NCBI GenBank assembly: GCA_002371025.1
Contig: DFFQ01000233.1
Coordinates: forward strand, 1-35,228
Reading direction: 5' to 3'
Length of the DNA stretch: 35,228 nucleotides
Source: Lachnospiraceae bacterium UBA3772
GTDB taxonomy: Bacteria > Bacillota > Clostridia > Lachnospirales > Lachnospiraceae
The notes beneath the pieces were generated by a model. It ran no database searches. It saw nothing but the letters and a program-made list of their open reading frames with translations, and had not been told where the DNA came from. Positions 14,813-24,759 of this stretch are shown in pieces. Position 1 is the first letter of the stretch. Every line of letters begins with the position of its first letter. The position numbers were made by a program, and so were the translations under genes.

Positions 14813-17461
14813 TTAGTTAAGCTGATTTTTTACTTCTTCTACACCAGCTGAAAGTGCATCAGCAATCTTAGAAGCATCCTTACCACCAGCCTGAGCCATG
14901 TTAGGACGTCCTCCACCGCCGCCTCCAACTATTGGAGCAATCTTCTTGATGATATTGCCGGCATGTACACCTGATGATACAGCATCATCACTGGCCATAA
15001 CGATAAGACTTACCTTATCTCCTAAATCTGATGCCATAATGATAACTGCTTTACCAAGTTTTGCTTTATAATCATCACCCAGAGTACGAAGAGCATTTGG
15101 ATCAATACCCTGTACTGCCATTGGAAGAACCTTAACATCACCAATCTCTACTACTGAATCATCTGCATTAGAAGCTGCAGCCTTGGCCATCTTATCCTTA
15201 AGGCTGTTATTTTCAGACTGAAGTGCTTTAATTTCTTCAAGCATTGAAGCAATTCTTTCCGAAAGTTTTGAAGGCTCTGTCTTTGCAAGTCTTGAAGCTT
15301 CAGCAATTCTTTCTTCAAGTTCATCATAGTACTGAAGTGCCCCCTTTGATGTAAGTGCTTCAATACGTCTAACACCAGCAGCAACGCCCTGTTCAGATAC
15401 GATCTTAAATGTACCGATTACTGAAGTATTCTTAACATGAGTACCACCACAAAGTTCTACTGAGAAACCACCCATATTGACAACTCTTACTGAATCGCCA
15501 TATTTCTCTCCGAATAAAGCCATAGCACCAGTCTTTTTAGCTTCCTCAAGAGACATAACTTTTGTATCTACAGTAAGATCTGCAGCGATCTCATTATTAA
15601 CAATCTCTTCAACCTTCTTGATTTCTTCAGCTGTCATAGCCTTATCATGAGAGAAGTCGAAACGAAGTCTTGCCTCTGTTACAAGAGAACCAGCCTGTTC
15701 AACATGATCACCAAGTACCATCTTAAGTGCCTTCTGAAGAAGGTGAGTCGCACTGTGGTTCTTTGAAATAAGAGCTCTTCTTTCTGCATCAACTGAAAGC
15801 TTTACTGTATCTCCTGTCTTAAATTCGCCACTCTCAACGTATCCAACATGTGCGATCTTCTTACCTGCAACATGCATTGTATCTTTAACTATAAATTTAG
15901 CATCATTTAATGTAATGACACCAGTATCACCTATCTGTCCACCCATTGTAGAATAGAATGGTGACTTTTCTACGATGATAGTTCCCTCATCACCTGCACC
16001 TAAAACATCTGAAGATGCTTCATCTTTTGCGATGAAGATAATCTTGCTTTCAGTATCAAGCTCTGAATAACCAGCAAATTCACTATCTTTATCATCTTTA
16101 ATTGCTTCAAAAACCTTAGAATCTGTTGAAAGCTTAGCTGAGAAATTCTGATTTTCTCTTGCTTTCTGCTTTGCTGATTCCATAGCATTATTAAAGCCTT
16201 CTTCATCAACCTTAAGTCCCTCTTCTGCAGCCATTTCTACAGTAAGTTCGATAGGGAATCCAAATGTATCATAGAGATAGAAAGCTGAGTCTCCGTCAAT
16301 TGAACCAGAAGCCTTCTTTTCCTCAAGAATCTTCTTAAATTCCTTCATTCCATTTTCAAGAGTGCTTTCAAATCTTGCTATTTCCTTGCTGAGTTCATTT
16401 AAAATGAATTCACGGTTCTTAACAAGAAGTGGATAGCTGTCATCATAAACTTCATCAATATAGATCTTAGCAAGATCAATAAGATTTTCTTTATTAAGAC
16501 CAAGTGTACGTCCGTGACGAACCGCTCTTCTAATAAGTCTTCTAAGAACATATCCAGCTCCCACATTTGAAGGAAGAAGCTTTGCTGAATCACCGATAAG
16601 CATAACGCTTGTACGCATATGATCAGCTAATACTCTCATAGACTTTGTAAGCTTTTCATCTTTACCATATTCAGCACCTGAAATCTTTTCAATAAAAGCA
16701 ATTGCTGATGTAAAGAGATCTGTTCTATATACATCCTTTGTACCATTAAGGAAGGCAAGGATTCTTTCAAGTCCCCAACCTGTATCTACATTCTTCTGCT
16801 TAAGAGGAGTAAGATGTCCGTCTTTATGCTTCTCATACTGCATAAATACATCGTTACCGATCTCAGTATACTTACCACAATCACAACCAGGACCGCAATT
16901 AGGACCGCAATCAGGAACATCTGCAATATAGAACATCTCACTGTCAGGACCACAAGGACCATATTCAAGTCCCCACCAGTTATCCTCAGCAGGAAGATAG
17001 TAAATATTTTCTTTCTTAAATCCAGATTTGATACGGCACTGAGCACCCTCTTCATCTCTTGGGGCATTTTCGTCACCGGCAAATACTGTTGATGCAAGAT
17101 GATCAGGATCAAAACCGAAAACCTGGGTAAGAAGCTCAAAACTCCATTTGCAACGATCTTCTTTAAAATAATCTCCAAGACTCCAGCTGCCCATCATTTC
17201 AAAAAATGTTACGTGGCTCTTGTCACCAACTGAATCTATATCATTTGTACGTACACAACCCTGTACATTGCAGAGTCTTGTACCTAATGGATGTTTTTCT
17301 CCTAAAAGATATGGCATAAGAGGCTGCATTCCGGCTACATTAAACATAACACCTGTAGAACCATCTGATACAAGTGAAACTGCACCTACATCTACATGTC
17401 CTCTTTCTTTGTAAAATTCAATCCAAGTCTTTCTTAGTTCTTTTGAGGTAAATTGTTTCAT
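14813..17461 (-). CDS. alaS: Alanine-tRNA ligase
   Basis: Charges tRNA-Ala and hydrolyses mischarged Ser/Gly-tRNA-Ala. The 882 residues contain all the usual parts: the class II aminoacylation domain ([18 protein letters not shown] near 37-54; [12 protein letters not shown]), the tRNA-recognition domain, the editing domain with HSATH (His569, His573) and CGGTH (Cys671, His675), a coiled linker near 710-750, and the C-terminal DHHA1 domain with a Gly-rich [16 protein letters not shown] Cys-rich insertion in the catalytic domain has Cys at 185, 189, 193 and 195. The ribosome site is AGGAAGGA. The gene follows the his cluster by 60 bases; a separate promoter could not be fixed in that AT-rich gap. 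Confidence 0.98.
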   Translation of the reverse strand: MKQFTSKELRKTWIEFYKERGHVDVGAVSLVSDGSTGVMFNVAGMQPLMPYLLGEKHPLGTRLCNVQGCVRTNDIDSVGDKSHVTFFEMMGSWSLGDYFKEDRCKWSFELLTQVFGFDPDHLASTVFAGDENAPRDEEGAQCRIKSGFKKENIYYLPAEDNWWGLEYGPCGPDSEMFYIADVPDCGPNCGPGCDCGKYTEIGNDVFMQYEKHKDGHLTPLKQKNVDTGWGLERILAFLNGTKDVYRTDLFTSAIAFIEKISGAEYGKDEKLTKSMRVLADHMRTSVMLIGDSAKLLPSNVGAGYVLRRLIRRAVRHGRTLGLNKENLIDLAKIYIDEVYDDSYPLLVKNREFILNELSKEIARFESTLENGMKEFKKILEEKKASGSIDGDSAFYLYDTFGFPIELTVEMAAEEGLKVDEEGFNNAMESAKQKARENQNFSAKLSTDSKVFEAIKDDKDSEFAGYSELDTESKIIFIAKDEASSDVLGAGDEGTIIVEKSPFYSTMGGQIGDTGVITLNDAKFIVKDTMHVAGKKIAHVGYVESGEFKTGDTVKLSVDAERRALISKNHSATHLLQKALKMVLGDHVEQAGSLVTEARLRFDFSHDKAMTAEEIKKVEEIVNNEIAADLTVDTKVMSLEEAKKTGAMALFGEKYGDSVRVVNMGGFSVELCGGTHVKNTSVIGTFKIVSEQGVAAGVRRIEALTSKGALQYYDELEERIAEASRLAKTEPSKLSERIASMLEEIKALQSENNSLKDKMAKAAASNADDSVVEIGDVKVLPMAVQGIDPNALRTLGDDYKAKLGKAVIIMASDLGDKVSLIVMASDDAVSSGVHAGNIIKKIAPIVGGGGGGRPNMAQAGGKDASKIADALSAGVEEVKNQLN

Positions 17462-17521
17462 CCTAAATATTCCTTCCTAAGTTAATAAAGTTACTATATA
17501 TTATTCTAAGATAATATCCTA

Positions 17522-18790
17522 TTACTGTTTTTCTCTTTCAGCCAGTTCCTTTGTAACATCGTCCCATGTCATATTCTTTTCAACCATAAGGGTCATTAAG
17601 AAATACATAAGGTCTGATATCTCAAATTTCAAGTCTTCCGGATCAGGATTCTTCGCTTTAATAATCACTTCAGTTGCCTGATCTCCAAACTTACTAAGCA
17701 TTTTATCTATTCCTTTTTCGAAGAGATAATTTGTATATGAACCGTCTTTAGGATTTTTACGTCTGTCAGAAATAACATCATAAACATCCTTAAATACTGT
17801 AAGAGGATTCTTATCATTATACTCCTTTTTAACCAGAGGAGTAAAGAAACAACTTCTATTTCCTGTATGACAGGCTGCACCAATCTGTGAAACCTTTGCA
17901 AGGATTGTATCCTTATCGCAGTCTATATCTAAAGACTTAACAAACTGATAATGTCCGCTGGTCTCACCCTTAAGCCACAAGCTGTTTCTTGACCTTGAAA
18001 AATATGTCATACGTCCTGTTTCAATAGTCTTATTAAATGATTCCTCATTCATATAAGCCATCATAAGTACTTCACCATTCTTATAATCCTGAACGATACA
18101 TGGAACAAGTCCCTTATCATCCTTCTTAAAATCAGCAAATTGTATACTGCTGGTAAAGAGATTTACAGGAACATTCTGTCTCTTGCAAGCCTGTTTAATG
18201 CTCATAACATCATGTCTCTGAAGGTTATATAATGAAATGCTTTCAGCAGAAGTTTCAGACATTATGGTTGCTATCTTTTCTTCATCTGTTGAATATGAAG
18301 AAGCAATAACCGGAAGTCCCACATCCGTTCTTATCTTTTTAACAATTTCTATATAATTATCTAACTTATCATAATGAAGAAGTAAAAGCTCTCCTGCTCC
18401 ATTTTCCTTTAATCTTTTTCCATACTCGATTGGATCTTCGCACGTAGTAAGATCAATGGTTGCAACGATTCTTTCTGATCCGAATCTATCGGAACTTTCT
18501 CTAACTATCGAAATGTCATTTAAAGGAGCTGTTTTCATGCAGACTTTAGAAGCTCCAGCATAAAGAAGTTTCTTTACATCTTCTAATTTTCTTACACCAC
18601 CACAGGCAATAAGAGGAATATCAATACTGGCTGTTATTTCCTTTATTACAGAAATATTCTCTTCTAAGGTTGCTCTTGTGGCTGAACTATCGAAGAAAGC
18701 TATAGCATCAGCACCGGCATCATTATAGAAAAGCGAATCCTCTAAAGGATTTTCCATGGTAACACAGGTAATGATCTTCTTATTATACAT
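17522..18790 (-). CDS. hisIE: HisIE bifunctional enzyme with an N-terminal degenerate HisF-like domain
   Basis: A 422-residue fusion. Residues about 215-318 are phosphoribosyl-AMP cyclohydrolase (HisI): [25 protein letters not shown] and [11 protein letters not shown] carry the metal ligands and the ring-opening site. Residues about 331-420 are phosphoribosyl-ATP pyrophosphohydrolase (HisE), with the acidic helices EVIIKAK and [10 protein letters not shown]. These catalyse histidine steps 3 and 2. Residues 1-210 resemble the HisF/HisA TIM barrel ([49 protein letters not shown]). The catalytic Asp of HisF (Asp11) is Thr here, and the second phosphate loop has SS where HisF has GG. Asp113, equivalent to HisF Asp130, is kept. 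The barrel is probably not an active cyclase. Confidence 0.93.
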   Translation of the reverse strand: MYNKKIITCVTMENPLEDSLFYNDAGADAIAFFDSSATRATLEENISVIKEITASIDIPLIACGGVRKLEDVKKLLYAGASKVCMKTAPLNDISIVRESSDRFGSERIVATIDLTTCEDPIEYGKRLKENGAGELLLLHYDKLDNYIEIVKKIRTDVGLPVIASSYSTDEEKIATIMSETSAESISLYNLQRHDVMSIKQACKRQNVPVNLFTSSIQFADFKKDDKGLVPCIVQDYKNGEVLMMAYMNEESFNKTIETGRMTYFSRSRNSLWLKGETSGHYQFVKSLDIDCDKDTILAKVSQIGAACHTGNRSCFFTPLVKKEYNDKNPLTVFKDVYDVISDRRKNPKDGSYTNYLFEKGIDKMLSKFGDQATEVIIKAKNPDPEDLKFEISDLMYFLMTLMVEKNMTWDDVTKELAEREKQ

Positions 18791-18811
18791 AATCCCTAAC
18801 CTCCTTCTTAT

Positions 18812-19405
18812 CTAAATTGATCCTTTAGTTGAAAGCACCCCGCCATTTAATCTAGGATCAAAACCGGCTGCAAGACTCAGAGCATTGGCAAAACCCTTAA
18901 AGGCAGCTTCAATGATATGATGAGTATTGCTTCCTGTAATCTGTTTTAAATTTATATTCATTTCTGCACTATAACTTACTGCATAAAAGAATTCCTTAAC
19001 CATTTCTGTATCAAATGTACCAAGAATAGGTGCCTCTAAGTTAAGATCATATACAAGATAAGGTCTTCCTGAAAGGTCAACTGCAGCGGCTATAAGTGCT
19101 TCATCCATAGGCATCATAAATCCAGCATATCTTCTGATGCCGGCCTTATCTCCTAAAGCTTTTTTTATAGCCTGTCCAAGTACGATGCCACAATCTTCTA
19201 TAGTGTGATGTGAATCTACATAAAGATCTCCAGTACATTTTACTGTCAGGTCAAAAAAACCATGTCTGGCAAAGCTGTTAAGCATATGGTCAAAAAATCC
19301 AATGCCTGTATCAATATCAGCCTTTCCACTACCATCTAAATTAATAGTAATGGAAATATCTGTTTCATTTGTCTTTCTATTTATTGTAGCACATCTTTCT
19401 TTCAT
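18812..19405 (-). CDS. hisB: Imidazoleglycerol-phosphate dehydratase
   Basis: Dehydrates imidazoleglycerol phosphate to imidazole-acetol phosphate, histidine step 6. The 197-residue single-domain form lacks the phosphatase half of the E. coli HisB. Metal-binding and catalytic motifs are intact: GIGFFDHMLNSFARHG, SHHTIEDCGIVLGQA and HHIIEAAFKGFANAL. The last residues, NGGVLSTKGSI, are typical of the family. It lies between hisD and the HisIE fusion with gaps of about 20 bases, in one transcription unit. Confidence 0.97.
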   Translation of the reverse strand: MKERCATINRKTNETDISITINLDGSGKADIDTGIGFFDHMLNSFARHGFFDLTVKCTGDLYVDSHHTIEDCGIVLGQAIKKALGDKAGIRRYAGFMMPMDEALIAAAVDLSGRPYLVYDLNLEAPILGTFDTEMVKEFFYAVSYSAEMNINLKQITGSNTHHIIEAAFKGFANALSLAAGFDPRLNGGVLSTKGSI

Positions 19406-19424
19406 AATATCCCCCTATCTGATG

Positions 19425-20723
19425 TTAATTCTCCTCTGTAAATCTCACAGCAATGGAATTAGCATGAGCTGTAAGCTGTTCAGCAGCAGCAAATTTTTCA
19501 ATATCGGTGTGAACTTTAGAAAGTGCTTCTCTTGAATAGCTTATGATACTTGATTTCTTAACAAAGTCATCCACACCAAGTGGTGAGAAAAATCTTGCTG
19601 TACCATTTGTAGGAAGAACGTGATTTGGCCCTGCAAAATAATCACCAAGAGGCTCTGATGAATAAGGTCCAAGGAACATAGCTCCTGCATTCTTAATCTT
19701 TGTCATGGTTTCAAATGGATTAGCTGTTAAGATTTCCATGTGTTCTGGAGCGATCTCATTTGCTGTAGCAATGGCTTCTTCCATAGTATCTGTAAGAAGG
19801 ATATATCCAAAATTATCAAGTGACTTCTGGATTATATCTTTTCTTTCAAGGCGGGCTGTAAACTTATCAACCCACTCTGATACTTCACCGGCTAACCTTT
19901 CACTGGTTGTAACAAGGATTGCTGAAGCAAGTTCATCATGTTCTGCCTGTGAAAGAAGATCTGCAGCCACGTATCTTGCATCTGCTGTATCATCAGCAAG
20001 TACAAGAACTTCACTAGGGCCCGCAATTGAATCAATGGAAACATGTCCAAATACTGTACGTTTTGCCATAGCAACAAAAATGTTACCAGGCCCTACTATC
20101 TTATCTACCTTTGGAATTGATTCAGTACCATAAGCAAGTGCTGCAATAGCCTGTGCACCGCCGCATTTAAAGATCTTATCAACTCCAGCTTCATTTGCTG
20201 CAACAAGAGTAAGTGGATATACTTTTCCTTCTGCATTACATGGAGTACACATAATGATATTTTCTACCCCGGCTACTTTTGCAGGGAGAACATTCATAAG
20301 TACAGTTGAAGGATATGCTGCCTTACCACCTGGAACATAAACACCCGCATATTCAATAGGTGAAATCTGCTGTCCAAGGATAACACCATCTTCTTTTGTT
20401 GTTATCCAGCTGTTCCTTTTCTGAAGCTCGTGATAACTCTTTATATTTTCAATAGCTTTCTTAATTACATTTATAAGCTCTGGGTCTACTTCATTATAAG
20501 CGGCCTTAATTTCTTCTTCAGTAACCTGAATATTAGAAGCATTAATATCAGCTTTATCAAACTTCTTTGTATAACTGAATAAAGCTGCATCGCCGTTTTG
20601 ATGGATATCTTCAACTATCTCTTTAACAGTCTTCTCATATGGGCCATAATTATCTGGTGTTCTCTTGAGAAGGTCTCTCATCAGGTTCTGCTTTGAGGTT
20701 GCATCAAGTTTTACGATTCTCAT
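19425..20723 (-). CDS. hisD: Histidinol dehydrogenase
   Basis: Oxidises L-histidinol to L-histidine in two NAD-dependent steps, the end of the pathway. The protein has 432 residues, standard length. Visible signatures are YVPGGKAAYPSTVLMN, CGGAQAIAALAYGT, VGPGNIFVAMAKR, SIDSIAGPSEVLVLAD, the catalytic EHDELAS stretch, APEHMEIL and HVLPTNGTARFFSPLGV, which include the zinc ligands. The ribosome site AAAGGAG precedes the ATG. It follows hisG by 18 bases. Confidence 0.98.
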   Translation of the reverse strand: MRIVKLDATSKQNLMRDLLKRTPDNYGPYEKTVKEIVEDIHQNGDAALFSYTKKFDKADINASNIQVTEEEIKAAYNEVDPELINVIKKAIENIKSYHELQKRNSWITTKEDGVILGQQISPIEYAGVYVPGGKAAYPSTVLMNVLPAKVAGVENIIMCTPCNAEGKVYPLTLVAANEAGVDKIFKCGGAQAIAALAYGTESIPKVDKIVGPGNIFVAMAKRTVFGHVSIDSIAGPSEVLVLADDTADARYVAADLLSQAEHDELASAILVTTSERLAGEVSEWVDKFTARLERKDIIQKSLDNFGYILLTDTMEEAIATANEIAPEHMEILTANPFETMTKIKNAGAMFLGPYSSEPLGDYFAGPNHVLPTNGTARFFSPLGVDDFVKKSSIISYSREALSKVHTDIEKFAAAEQLTAHANSIAVRFTEEN

Positions 20724-20741
20724 ATTAATCTCCTTTATATT

Positions 20742-21389
20742 TTAGTTATTTTCTTTAAGTACTTCGTTTAAATCAGTAAGGAACTTTCTGATTCTTTCAT
20801 GCTCCATTTTAAGTGAAACCTGGTTTACAACAATTCTTGCAGAAAGTGGTGTTACCTCTTCTAATACAGTAAGACCATTTTCTTTTAAGGTTGAACCAGT
20901 TTCAACGATATCCACTATGACTTCTGAAAGTCCTACAAGTGGAGCAAGTTCAACAGAACCATTAAGTTTGATTATCTCTACTGTCTGATTCTTCTTATTT
21001 GTAAAATGAGCCTTTGCAATGTTTGGATATTTTGTTGCAACACGTATGATCTCATTTTTCTTAAGAAGTTCTCTTGCAGATTCAGGTCCACATACACACA
21101 TGCGGCACTTTCCAAATCCAAGATCCATTACTTCATATATATTTCTTCCTTCTTCAAGGATAGTATCCTTACCAACTACACCAATATCTGCAGCTCCATA
21201 TTCAACATATGTAGGTACATCACTTGGTTTAGCAAGGAAGAATTTAAGTCCTAATTCTTCATTTGTAAAAATGAGCTTTCTTGTATCTTTATCCTTCATC
21301 TCTTCACATGAGATTCCGATCTTTTCAAAAAGCTCCATAGATTTTTTAGCAAGTCTTCCTTTAGCAAGGGCAAATGTAAGATAACGCAT
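20742..21389 (-). CDS. hisG: ATP phosphoribosyltransferase, catalytic subunit (short form)
   Basis: Catalyses the first, committed step of histidine synthesis, joining ATP and PRPP. With 215 residues it is the short form, which lacks the C-terminal regulatory ACT-like domain and needs HisZ for activity and histidine feedback. Typical stretches are [21 protein letters not shown] at the start, [12 protein letters not shown], and the PRPP-loop segment [15 protein letters not shown]. Its ATG lies one base after the hisZ stop and the ribosome site (AGGGAGGAAA) is in the end of hisZ, so the two subunits are translationally coupled. Confidence 0.97.
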   Translation of the reverse strand: MRYLTFALAKGRLAKKSMELFEKIGISCEEMKDKDTRKLIFTNEELGLKFFLAKPSDVPTYVEYGAADIGVVGKDTILEEGRNIYEVMDLGFGKCRMCVCGPESARELLKKNEIIRVATKYPNIAKAHFTNKKNQTVEIIKLNGSVELAPLVGLSEVIVDIVETGSTLKENGLTVLEEVTPLSARIVVNQVSLKMEHERIRKFLTDLNEVLKENN

Positions 21390-21390
21390 A

Positions 21391-22656
21391 TTAAATTTCC
21401 TCCCTGATCTCTTTTAATGTCTTAGTCTCTTCACTCAAGTCTTCGGTCTTATAGATGATACAATCAGCGCCACCGAGGAAATAATAGATCTTATCTACTT
21501 CATTACGACTTGCATATTCCTTATATTCATTAAAATCATGTCTCTTTGATTTACGTATCAGCTGAGTCTTTACATTCTTATTTCTTAATTTTTCTGCCAG
21601 AGATATAGCATCTTCCTGATCTTCAATATTATAAAGAATTACAGTAATATCTGATTTTGTTTCTTTATCAAGGTGCTGTCTTGAAAGAGCCATAAAAAGT
21701 TCATCTATAACAACAGCAAAACCAATGGATGGAGCATCCTTACCAAACTGTGGAAGAAGGTTATTATATCTTCCTCCCTTAACTATGGCATCTCCTGTTC
21801 CATAAGTATATCCTGAAAATACTATACCTGTATAATAATCATATCCATTCAGAGTTGAAAAATCAAAATCGATGTAATTCTCATAATTATAATATGATAC
21901 TGCTTTATATACTTTACGGAGTCTGTCAATTGCTTCAAGAGCTCTCTTACTTGTAGTATAAGAAGCCGCTTTATCAAGTACTTCTTCACCACCAAAAAGA
22001 GTATCAAATTCTTTAAAACATTTTTTCAGATTATCTGAAATATTAAGAGTCTCAACATATTCGCTAAGTCCAAAGAAATTCTTTATCTGAATAAAATCTC
22101 TGATCTTTTCTTCAATATCATCTGAAACTCCAGCTTCCTCCATAAGGCCTTTAAAAAAGTCAACATCTCCTATTTCAATCTGAAATTCTTTTAAGCCTGA
22201 AGCTTTAAGACAATCTACAATACTAGAGATCATCTCAGCATCTGCAGCTGATGAATCATCATTAATGAGTTCGCATCCTATCTGAGAAATCTCATTTAAC
22301 TTTCCCTGATGCATAGGTGCATTGATATAGGTTTTTCCACTGTAGCAAAGTCTGATAGGAAGCTCCTCATCCTGATAATATTTTGCAGTACATCTGGCAA
22401 TAGATGGAGTAATATCAGGTCTTAAAACAAGAGTGTTATTGTTCCTGTCAAAAAACTTGTACATCAGATTGGAAGGCGCTGAACCTTTATCATAATTAAA
22501 GATATCAAAGAATTCAAAACTTGGAGTTTCAATATCATGATAACCATACAGATGCAGCACATGATGGATTGAATTAACAAGTGCAATTTTTTTTTCGCAT
22601 TCAGTTCCATAGATGTCTCTTACTCCTTCAGGAGTGTGCAGCAGTGTTTCTCTCAT
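21391..22656 (-). CDS. hisZ: ATP phosphoribosyltransferase regulatory subunit
   Basis: A histidyl-tRNA-synthetase paralogue without charging function that forms a complex with short HisG and gives histidine feedback. The 421 residues begin with [13 protein letters not shown] and carry the class II motif-2 region around [11 protein letters not shown]. The later [18 protein letters not shown] and [12 protein letters not shown] match the catalytic-fold remnants of HisRS. The identity as HisZ, not HisRS, rests on the adjacent short hisG. It is the first gene of the his cluster, with a promoter only about 40 bases upstream and AAGGAG as ribosome site. The leader of roughly 30 bases is too short for a T-box or attenuator. 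Confidence 0.94.
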   Translation of the reverse strand: MRETLLHTPEGVRDIYGTECEKKIALVNSIHHVLHLYGYHDIETPSFEFFDIFNYDKGSAPSNLMYKFFDRNNNTLVLRPDITPSIARCTAKYYQDEELPIRLCYSGKTYINAPMHQGKLNEISQIGCELINDDSSAADAEMISSIVDCLKASGLKEFQIEIGDVDFFKGLMEEAGVSDDIEEKIRDFIQIKNFFGLSEYVETLNISDNLKKCFKEFDTLFGGEEVLDKAASYTTSKRALEAIDRLRKVYKAVSYYNYENYIDFDFSTLNGYDYYTGIVFSGYTYGTGDAIVKGGRYNNLLPQFGKDAPSIGFAVVIDELFMALSRQHLDKETKSDITVILYNIEDQEDAISLAEKLRNKNVKTQLIRKSKRHDFNEYKEYASRNEVDKIYYFLGGADCIIYKTEDLSEETKTLKEIREEI

Positions 22657-22692
22657 AACTTAAAATCTCCTTATTTTTACATAGATAGCTAT

Positions 22693-22721
22693 ATAATAAA
22701 GCAAATCTTTCGGTGATTCAA
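22693..22721 (-). promoter_or_regulatory. Promoter of the his cluster
   Basis: On the minus strand TTGAAT (22716-22721) and TATTAT (22693-22698) are 17 bases apart. The predicted start is near 22686, about 30 bases before hisZ. It faces away from the lexA promoter, whose SOS box begins 18 bases from this -35. Confidence 0.7.
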
Positions 22722-22738
22722 GGAAAAAGTAAAAACAG

Positions 22739-22752
22739 GGAACATTTGTTTG
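22739..22752. promoter_or_regulatory. SOS box (LexA operator)
   Basis: GAACATTTGTTT at 22740-22751 fits the Gram-positive LexA site pattern GAAC-N4-GTTY. It overlaps the -35 box of lexA, which indicates autorepression. Confidence 0.75.
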
Positions 22753-22778
22753 CAATAAAAAATATGCTGTGTTACAAT
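22750..22778 (+). promoter_or_regulatory. lexA promoter
   Basis: TTGCAA (22750-22755) and TACAAT (22773-22778) are 17 bases apart, just before the lexA ribosome site. The -35 box overlaps the SOS box. Confidence 0.75.
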
Positions 22779-22815
22779 AAAGTAAACAAATTTTCGATTA
22801 CGTTCCGGAGGATTT

Positions 22816-23436
22816 ATGGATAAAAATACACTTACCAAAAGGCAGGAAGAAATATATGCATTTATTAAAGATTGCATTTTAAACAAGGGATACCCACCTT
22901 CAGTTAGAGAAATTGGTGATAAAGTAGGACTCTCTTCTACTTCTTCTGTTTTTGCCCACCTGGAAGCCTTAGAAAAAAAGGGATTCATAAGAAGAGATCA
23001 GTCAAAATCAAGGACCATTGAAATTGTAGATGATGATGAATTCAATCTTTCAAGAAGAGAAATCGTAAATGTTCCACTGATAGGTGAGGTTGCTGCAGGC
23101 CAGCCCCTTCTAGCAACAGAAAATATTATGGATTATATTCCTGTACTTCCACAATTTCTTTCAAGCAATCAGACCTTTATGCTTAAAGTAAAGGGTGAAA
23201 GTATGATCAATGCCGGAATCTTCGATAAAGATATTCTAATAGTTGAGCAGACTCCTGAAGTAAGCAATGGTGAGATTGCTGTATGTCTCGTGGATGATTC
23301 AGCTACTGTTAAGAGATTTTATAAAGAGAATGGTCATTTCAGACTTCAGCCAGAAAATGATTCTATGGATCCAATCATTGTTGAAGAATGTACCATAATA
23401 GGCAGAGTTATCGGATTAATGAGAACATATAGATAA
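22816..23436 (+). CDS. lexA: SOS-response transcriptional repressor LexA
   Basis: Represses DNA-damage genes and cuts itself when stimulated by RecA filaments. The 206 residues have an N-terminal winged-helix domain (RQEEIYAFIKD, PPSVREIG, STSSVFAHLEALEKKG) and a C-terminal S24 peptidase domain. The self-cleavage site is Ala94-Gly95 in EVAAGQP. The catalytic Ser129 lies in VKGESM and Lys166 in ATVKRFY, so the autoproteolytic machinery is complete. The ribosome site CGGAGG is strong. It is the only plus-strand gene between 4036 and the end of the window, set between the his cluster (divergent) and the rsfS block (convergent). Confidence 0.98.
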   Translation: MDKNTLTKRQEEIYAFIKDCILNKGYPPSVREIGDKVGLSSTSSVFAHLEALEKKGFIRRDQSKSRTIEIVDDDEFNLSRREIVNVPLIGEVAAGQPLLATENIMDYIPVLPQFLSSNQTFMLKVKGESMINAGIFDKDILIVEQTPEVSNGEIAVCLVDDSATVKRFYKENGHFRLQPENDSMDPIIVEECTIIGRVIGLMRTYR

Positions 23437-23451
23437 TAAAGCTTGTTAATG

Positions 23452-23486
23452 AAAAAACCTCCGCAAGGCACTTGCAGAGGTTTTTT
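23452..23486. terminator. Bidirectional terminator between lexA and rsfS
   Basis: The stem pairs AAAAAACCTC with GAGGTTTTTT and GCAAG with CTTGC, with one mismatch and a 3-base loop. Its A-run and T-run let it end both converging transcripts. Confidence 0.9.
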
Positions 23487-23496
23487 TCATCTTATT

Positions 23497-23844
23497 TTAT
23501 TTTTCAAAATCTCTTGATACTGCATCTCTCCAGGTATGCTCGATATTATAGAACTCTCTCATTTCATCAGAGAATATATGAACTACAATGTCATAATAAT
23601 CCAGTAAGATCCAGCCACTTGCTGACTGACCTTCACGGTTTCTCATTATATAACCAGCACGTCCCATAGCCTCTTCAACGCTGTCACATAGAGCGTCCAG
23701 CTGAGATTTATTAGAACCTGAAGCTATGATAAAATCATCACATATTGTAGAAAGTTTTGTAACATCAAGAATCTTAATATCAAAACCCTTTTTGTCACTT
23801 AAAGCTTCGCAGCAAGTGTTTATCATATTGTTTAATTCAGTCAT
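23497..23844 (-). CDS. rsfS: Ribosome silencing factor
   Basis: Binds ribosomal protein L14 on the large subunit and blocks joining of the subunits when nutrients are short. The 115 residues show the family core: DVTKLSTICDDFIIASGSNKSQLDAL, then REGQSASGWILLDYYDIVVHIFS and a terminal FYNIEHTWRDA. It is the last gene of the obg-yhbY-yqeK-rsfS series and ends at a strong terminator. The ribosome site AGGTG overlaps the end of yqeK, 12 bases upstream. Confidence 0.97.
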   Translation of the reverse strand: MTELNNMINTCCEALSDKKGFDIKILDVTKLSTICDDFIIASGSNKSQLDALCDSVEEAMGRAGYIMRNREGQSASGWILLDYYDIVVHIFSDEMREFYNIEHTWRDAVSRDFEK

Positions 23845-23856
23845 TTTTTCACCTGT

Positions 23857-24423
23857 TTAGTTTTGTTTCATATAAAATTTATATGTTTCATTTGTAAGAT
23901 CATCTATAGCTAAATCTTTTGTCTTAAGATAATCCAATGTATTTTTAAGTATATGACATATGCATTTATCAATATCCGTAAAGGCTTCTTTCCTAATCTC
24001 CGGAAGATCTTTGATCATCTTTCTGTTAGGTTCTATATAATCAGCCACGAATATGATTTTTTCTAACATTGTCATATCCGGTTTACCTGTAGTATGGTAA
24101 GTGATGGCAGAAAGAATTTCCTCATCATCTATGCCATACTTTTCCCTTGCATAGTAAGCTCCAAGTTTTCCATGCAAAAGATCAGGATTTAATTCTTCAA
24201 ATTTATTAACAGGAAGGCCAAGTTTTTTAGCCTTTTTCAATTTATCTTCAGTGGGTATACACTTGGCACAGTCATGCAAAAGTCCAGCACATCTGGCTCT
24301 CTTTACATCCACATCATAAATAAAGGCCATACATCCTGCAGTATATTCCACACCCACAGAATGAACGAATCGCTTTTCAGTTAGTTTTGATCTAAGCTTT
24401 TTAACAGCTTCATCTCTATCCAT
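23857..24423 (-). CDS. yqeK: HD-domain hydrolase YqeK (symmetrical Ap4A hydrolase family)
   Basis: A 188-residue HD-fold metallohydrolase. Relatives in Bacillus and Streptococcus split diadenosine tetraphosphate symmetrically to two ADP, limiting this stress nucleotide. The metal ligands are visible: His21 in VHSVGVEYTA, His50-Asp51 in GLLHDCAKCI, and a later LLHGKLGAYYAREKYG and ITYHTTGKPDM. It belongs to the group formerly called YqeK or nicotinate-nucleotide-adenylyltransferase neighbour. In most Firmicutes nadD lies directly upstream; here yhbY is upstream instead. The ribosome site is CAGGAGA. Confidence 0.94.
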   Translation of the reverse strand: MDRDEAVKKLRSKLTEKRFVHSVGVEYTAGCMAFIYDVDVKRARCAGLLHDCAKCIPTEDKLKKAKKLGLPVNKFEELNPDLLHGKLGAYYAREKYGIDDEEILSAITYHTTGKPDMTMLEKIIFVADYIEPNRKMIKDLPEIRKEAFTDIDKCICHILKNTLDYLKTKDLAIDDLTNETYKFYMKQN

Positions 24424-24450
24424 AGCTATTCTCCTGTTCTTAAATCATGA

Positions 24451-24759
24451 TTAATTCTTCTTTACTTTTTCTCCTGGAAAATAGATCTTTGTCTTGTCAG
24501 GATTTCTCTTGTAAAGAACAATCTTTCTTCCAATAACCTGTACTAATTCTGCACGTGTACGTTCAGCAAGCATATTTCCAACTGTATGAGGATCATCCAT
24601 GCAATTCTTAAGTACATTTATCTTAATAAGTTCTCTTGCTTCAATTGCTTCTGCAACTGCTGATGTGAATTCTGGTGTAAGACTTGCCTTTCCAAGTGAA
24701 AGTACAGGATCAATATTCATTGCAAGACCTTTTAAATAAGCTCTTTCTTTAGTTGTCAT
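24451..24759 (-). CDS. yhbY: CRM-domain RNA-binding protein YhbY
   Basis: A 102-residue single CRM-domain protein that associates with pre-50S ribosomal particles. The N-terminus KERAYLKGLAMNIDPVLSLGK is typical, the GNMLAERTRAELVQVIGRKIVLYKRN segment gives the GxxG-like RNA loop, and the tail is basic. It lies 9 bases after obgE with an AAGGAGAG ribosome site. The obg-yhbY link is conserved in Firmicutes and fits a role in large-subunit assembly. Confidence 0.95.
   Translation of the reverse strand: MTTKERAYLKGLAMNIDPVLSLGKASLTPEFTSAVAEAIEARELIKINVLKNCMDDPHTVGNMLAERTRAELVQVIGRKIVLYKRNPDKTKIYFPGEKVKKN

Noticed and set aside
16786..17178. A 130-codon minus-strand frame inside alaS
   Set aside because: Out-of-frame shadow of a well-conserved alaS region on the same strand.
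17498..17517. Inverted repeat ATATTAT/ATAATAT between the his cluster and alaS
   Set aside because: Only A and T, seven bases per arm, no T-run; expected by chance in this composition.
19705..20133. A 142-codon open frame on the plus strand
   Set aside because: Antisense shadow of hisD; Ser/Ala-rich product with no family pattern.
22657..22692. T-box or attenuator before the his cluster
   Set aside because: The promoter leaves a leader of only about 30 bases, too short for such an element.
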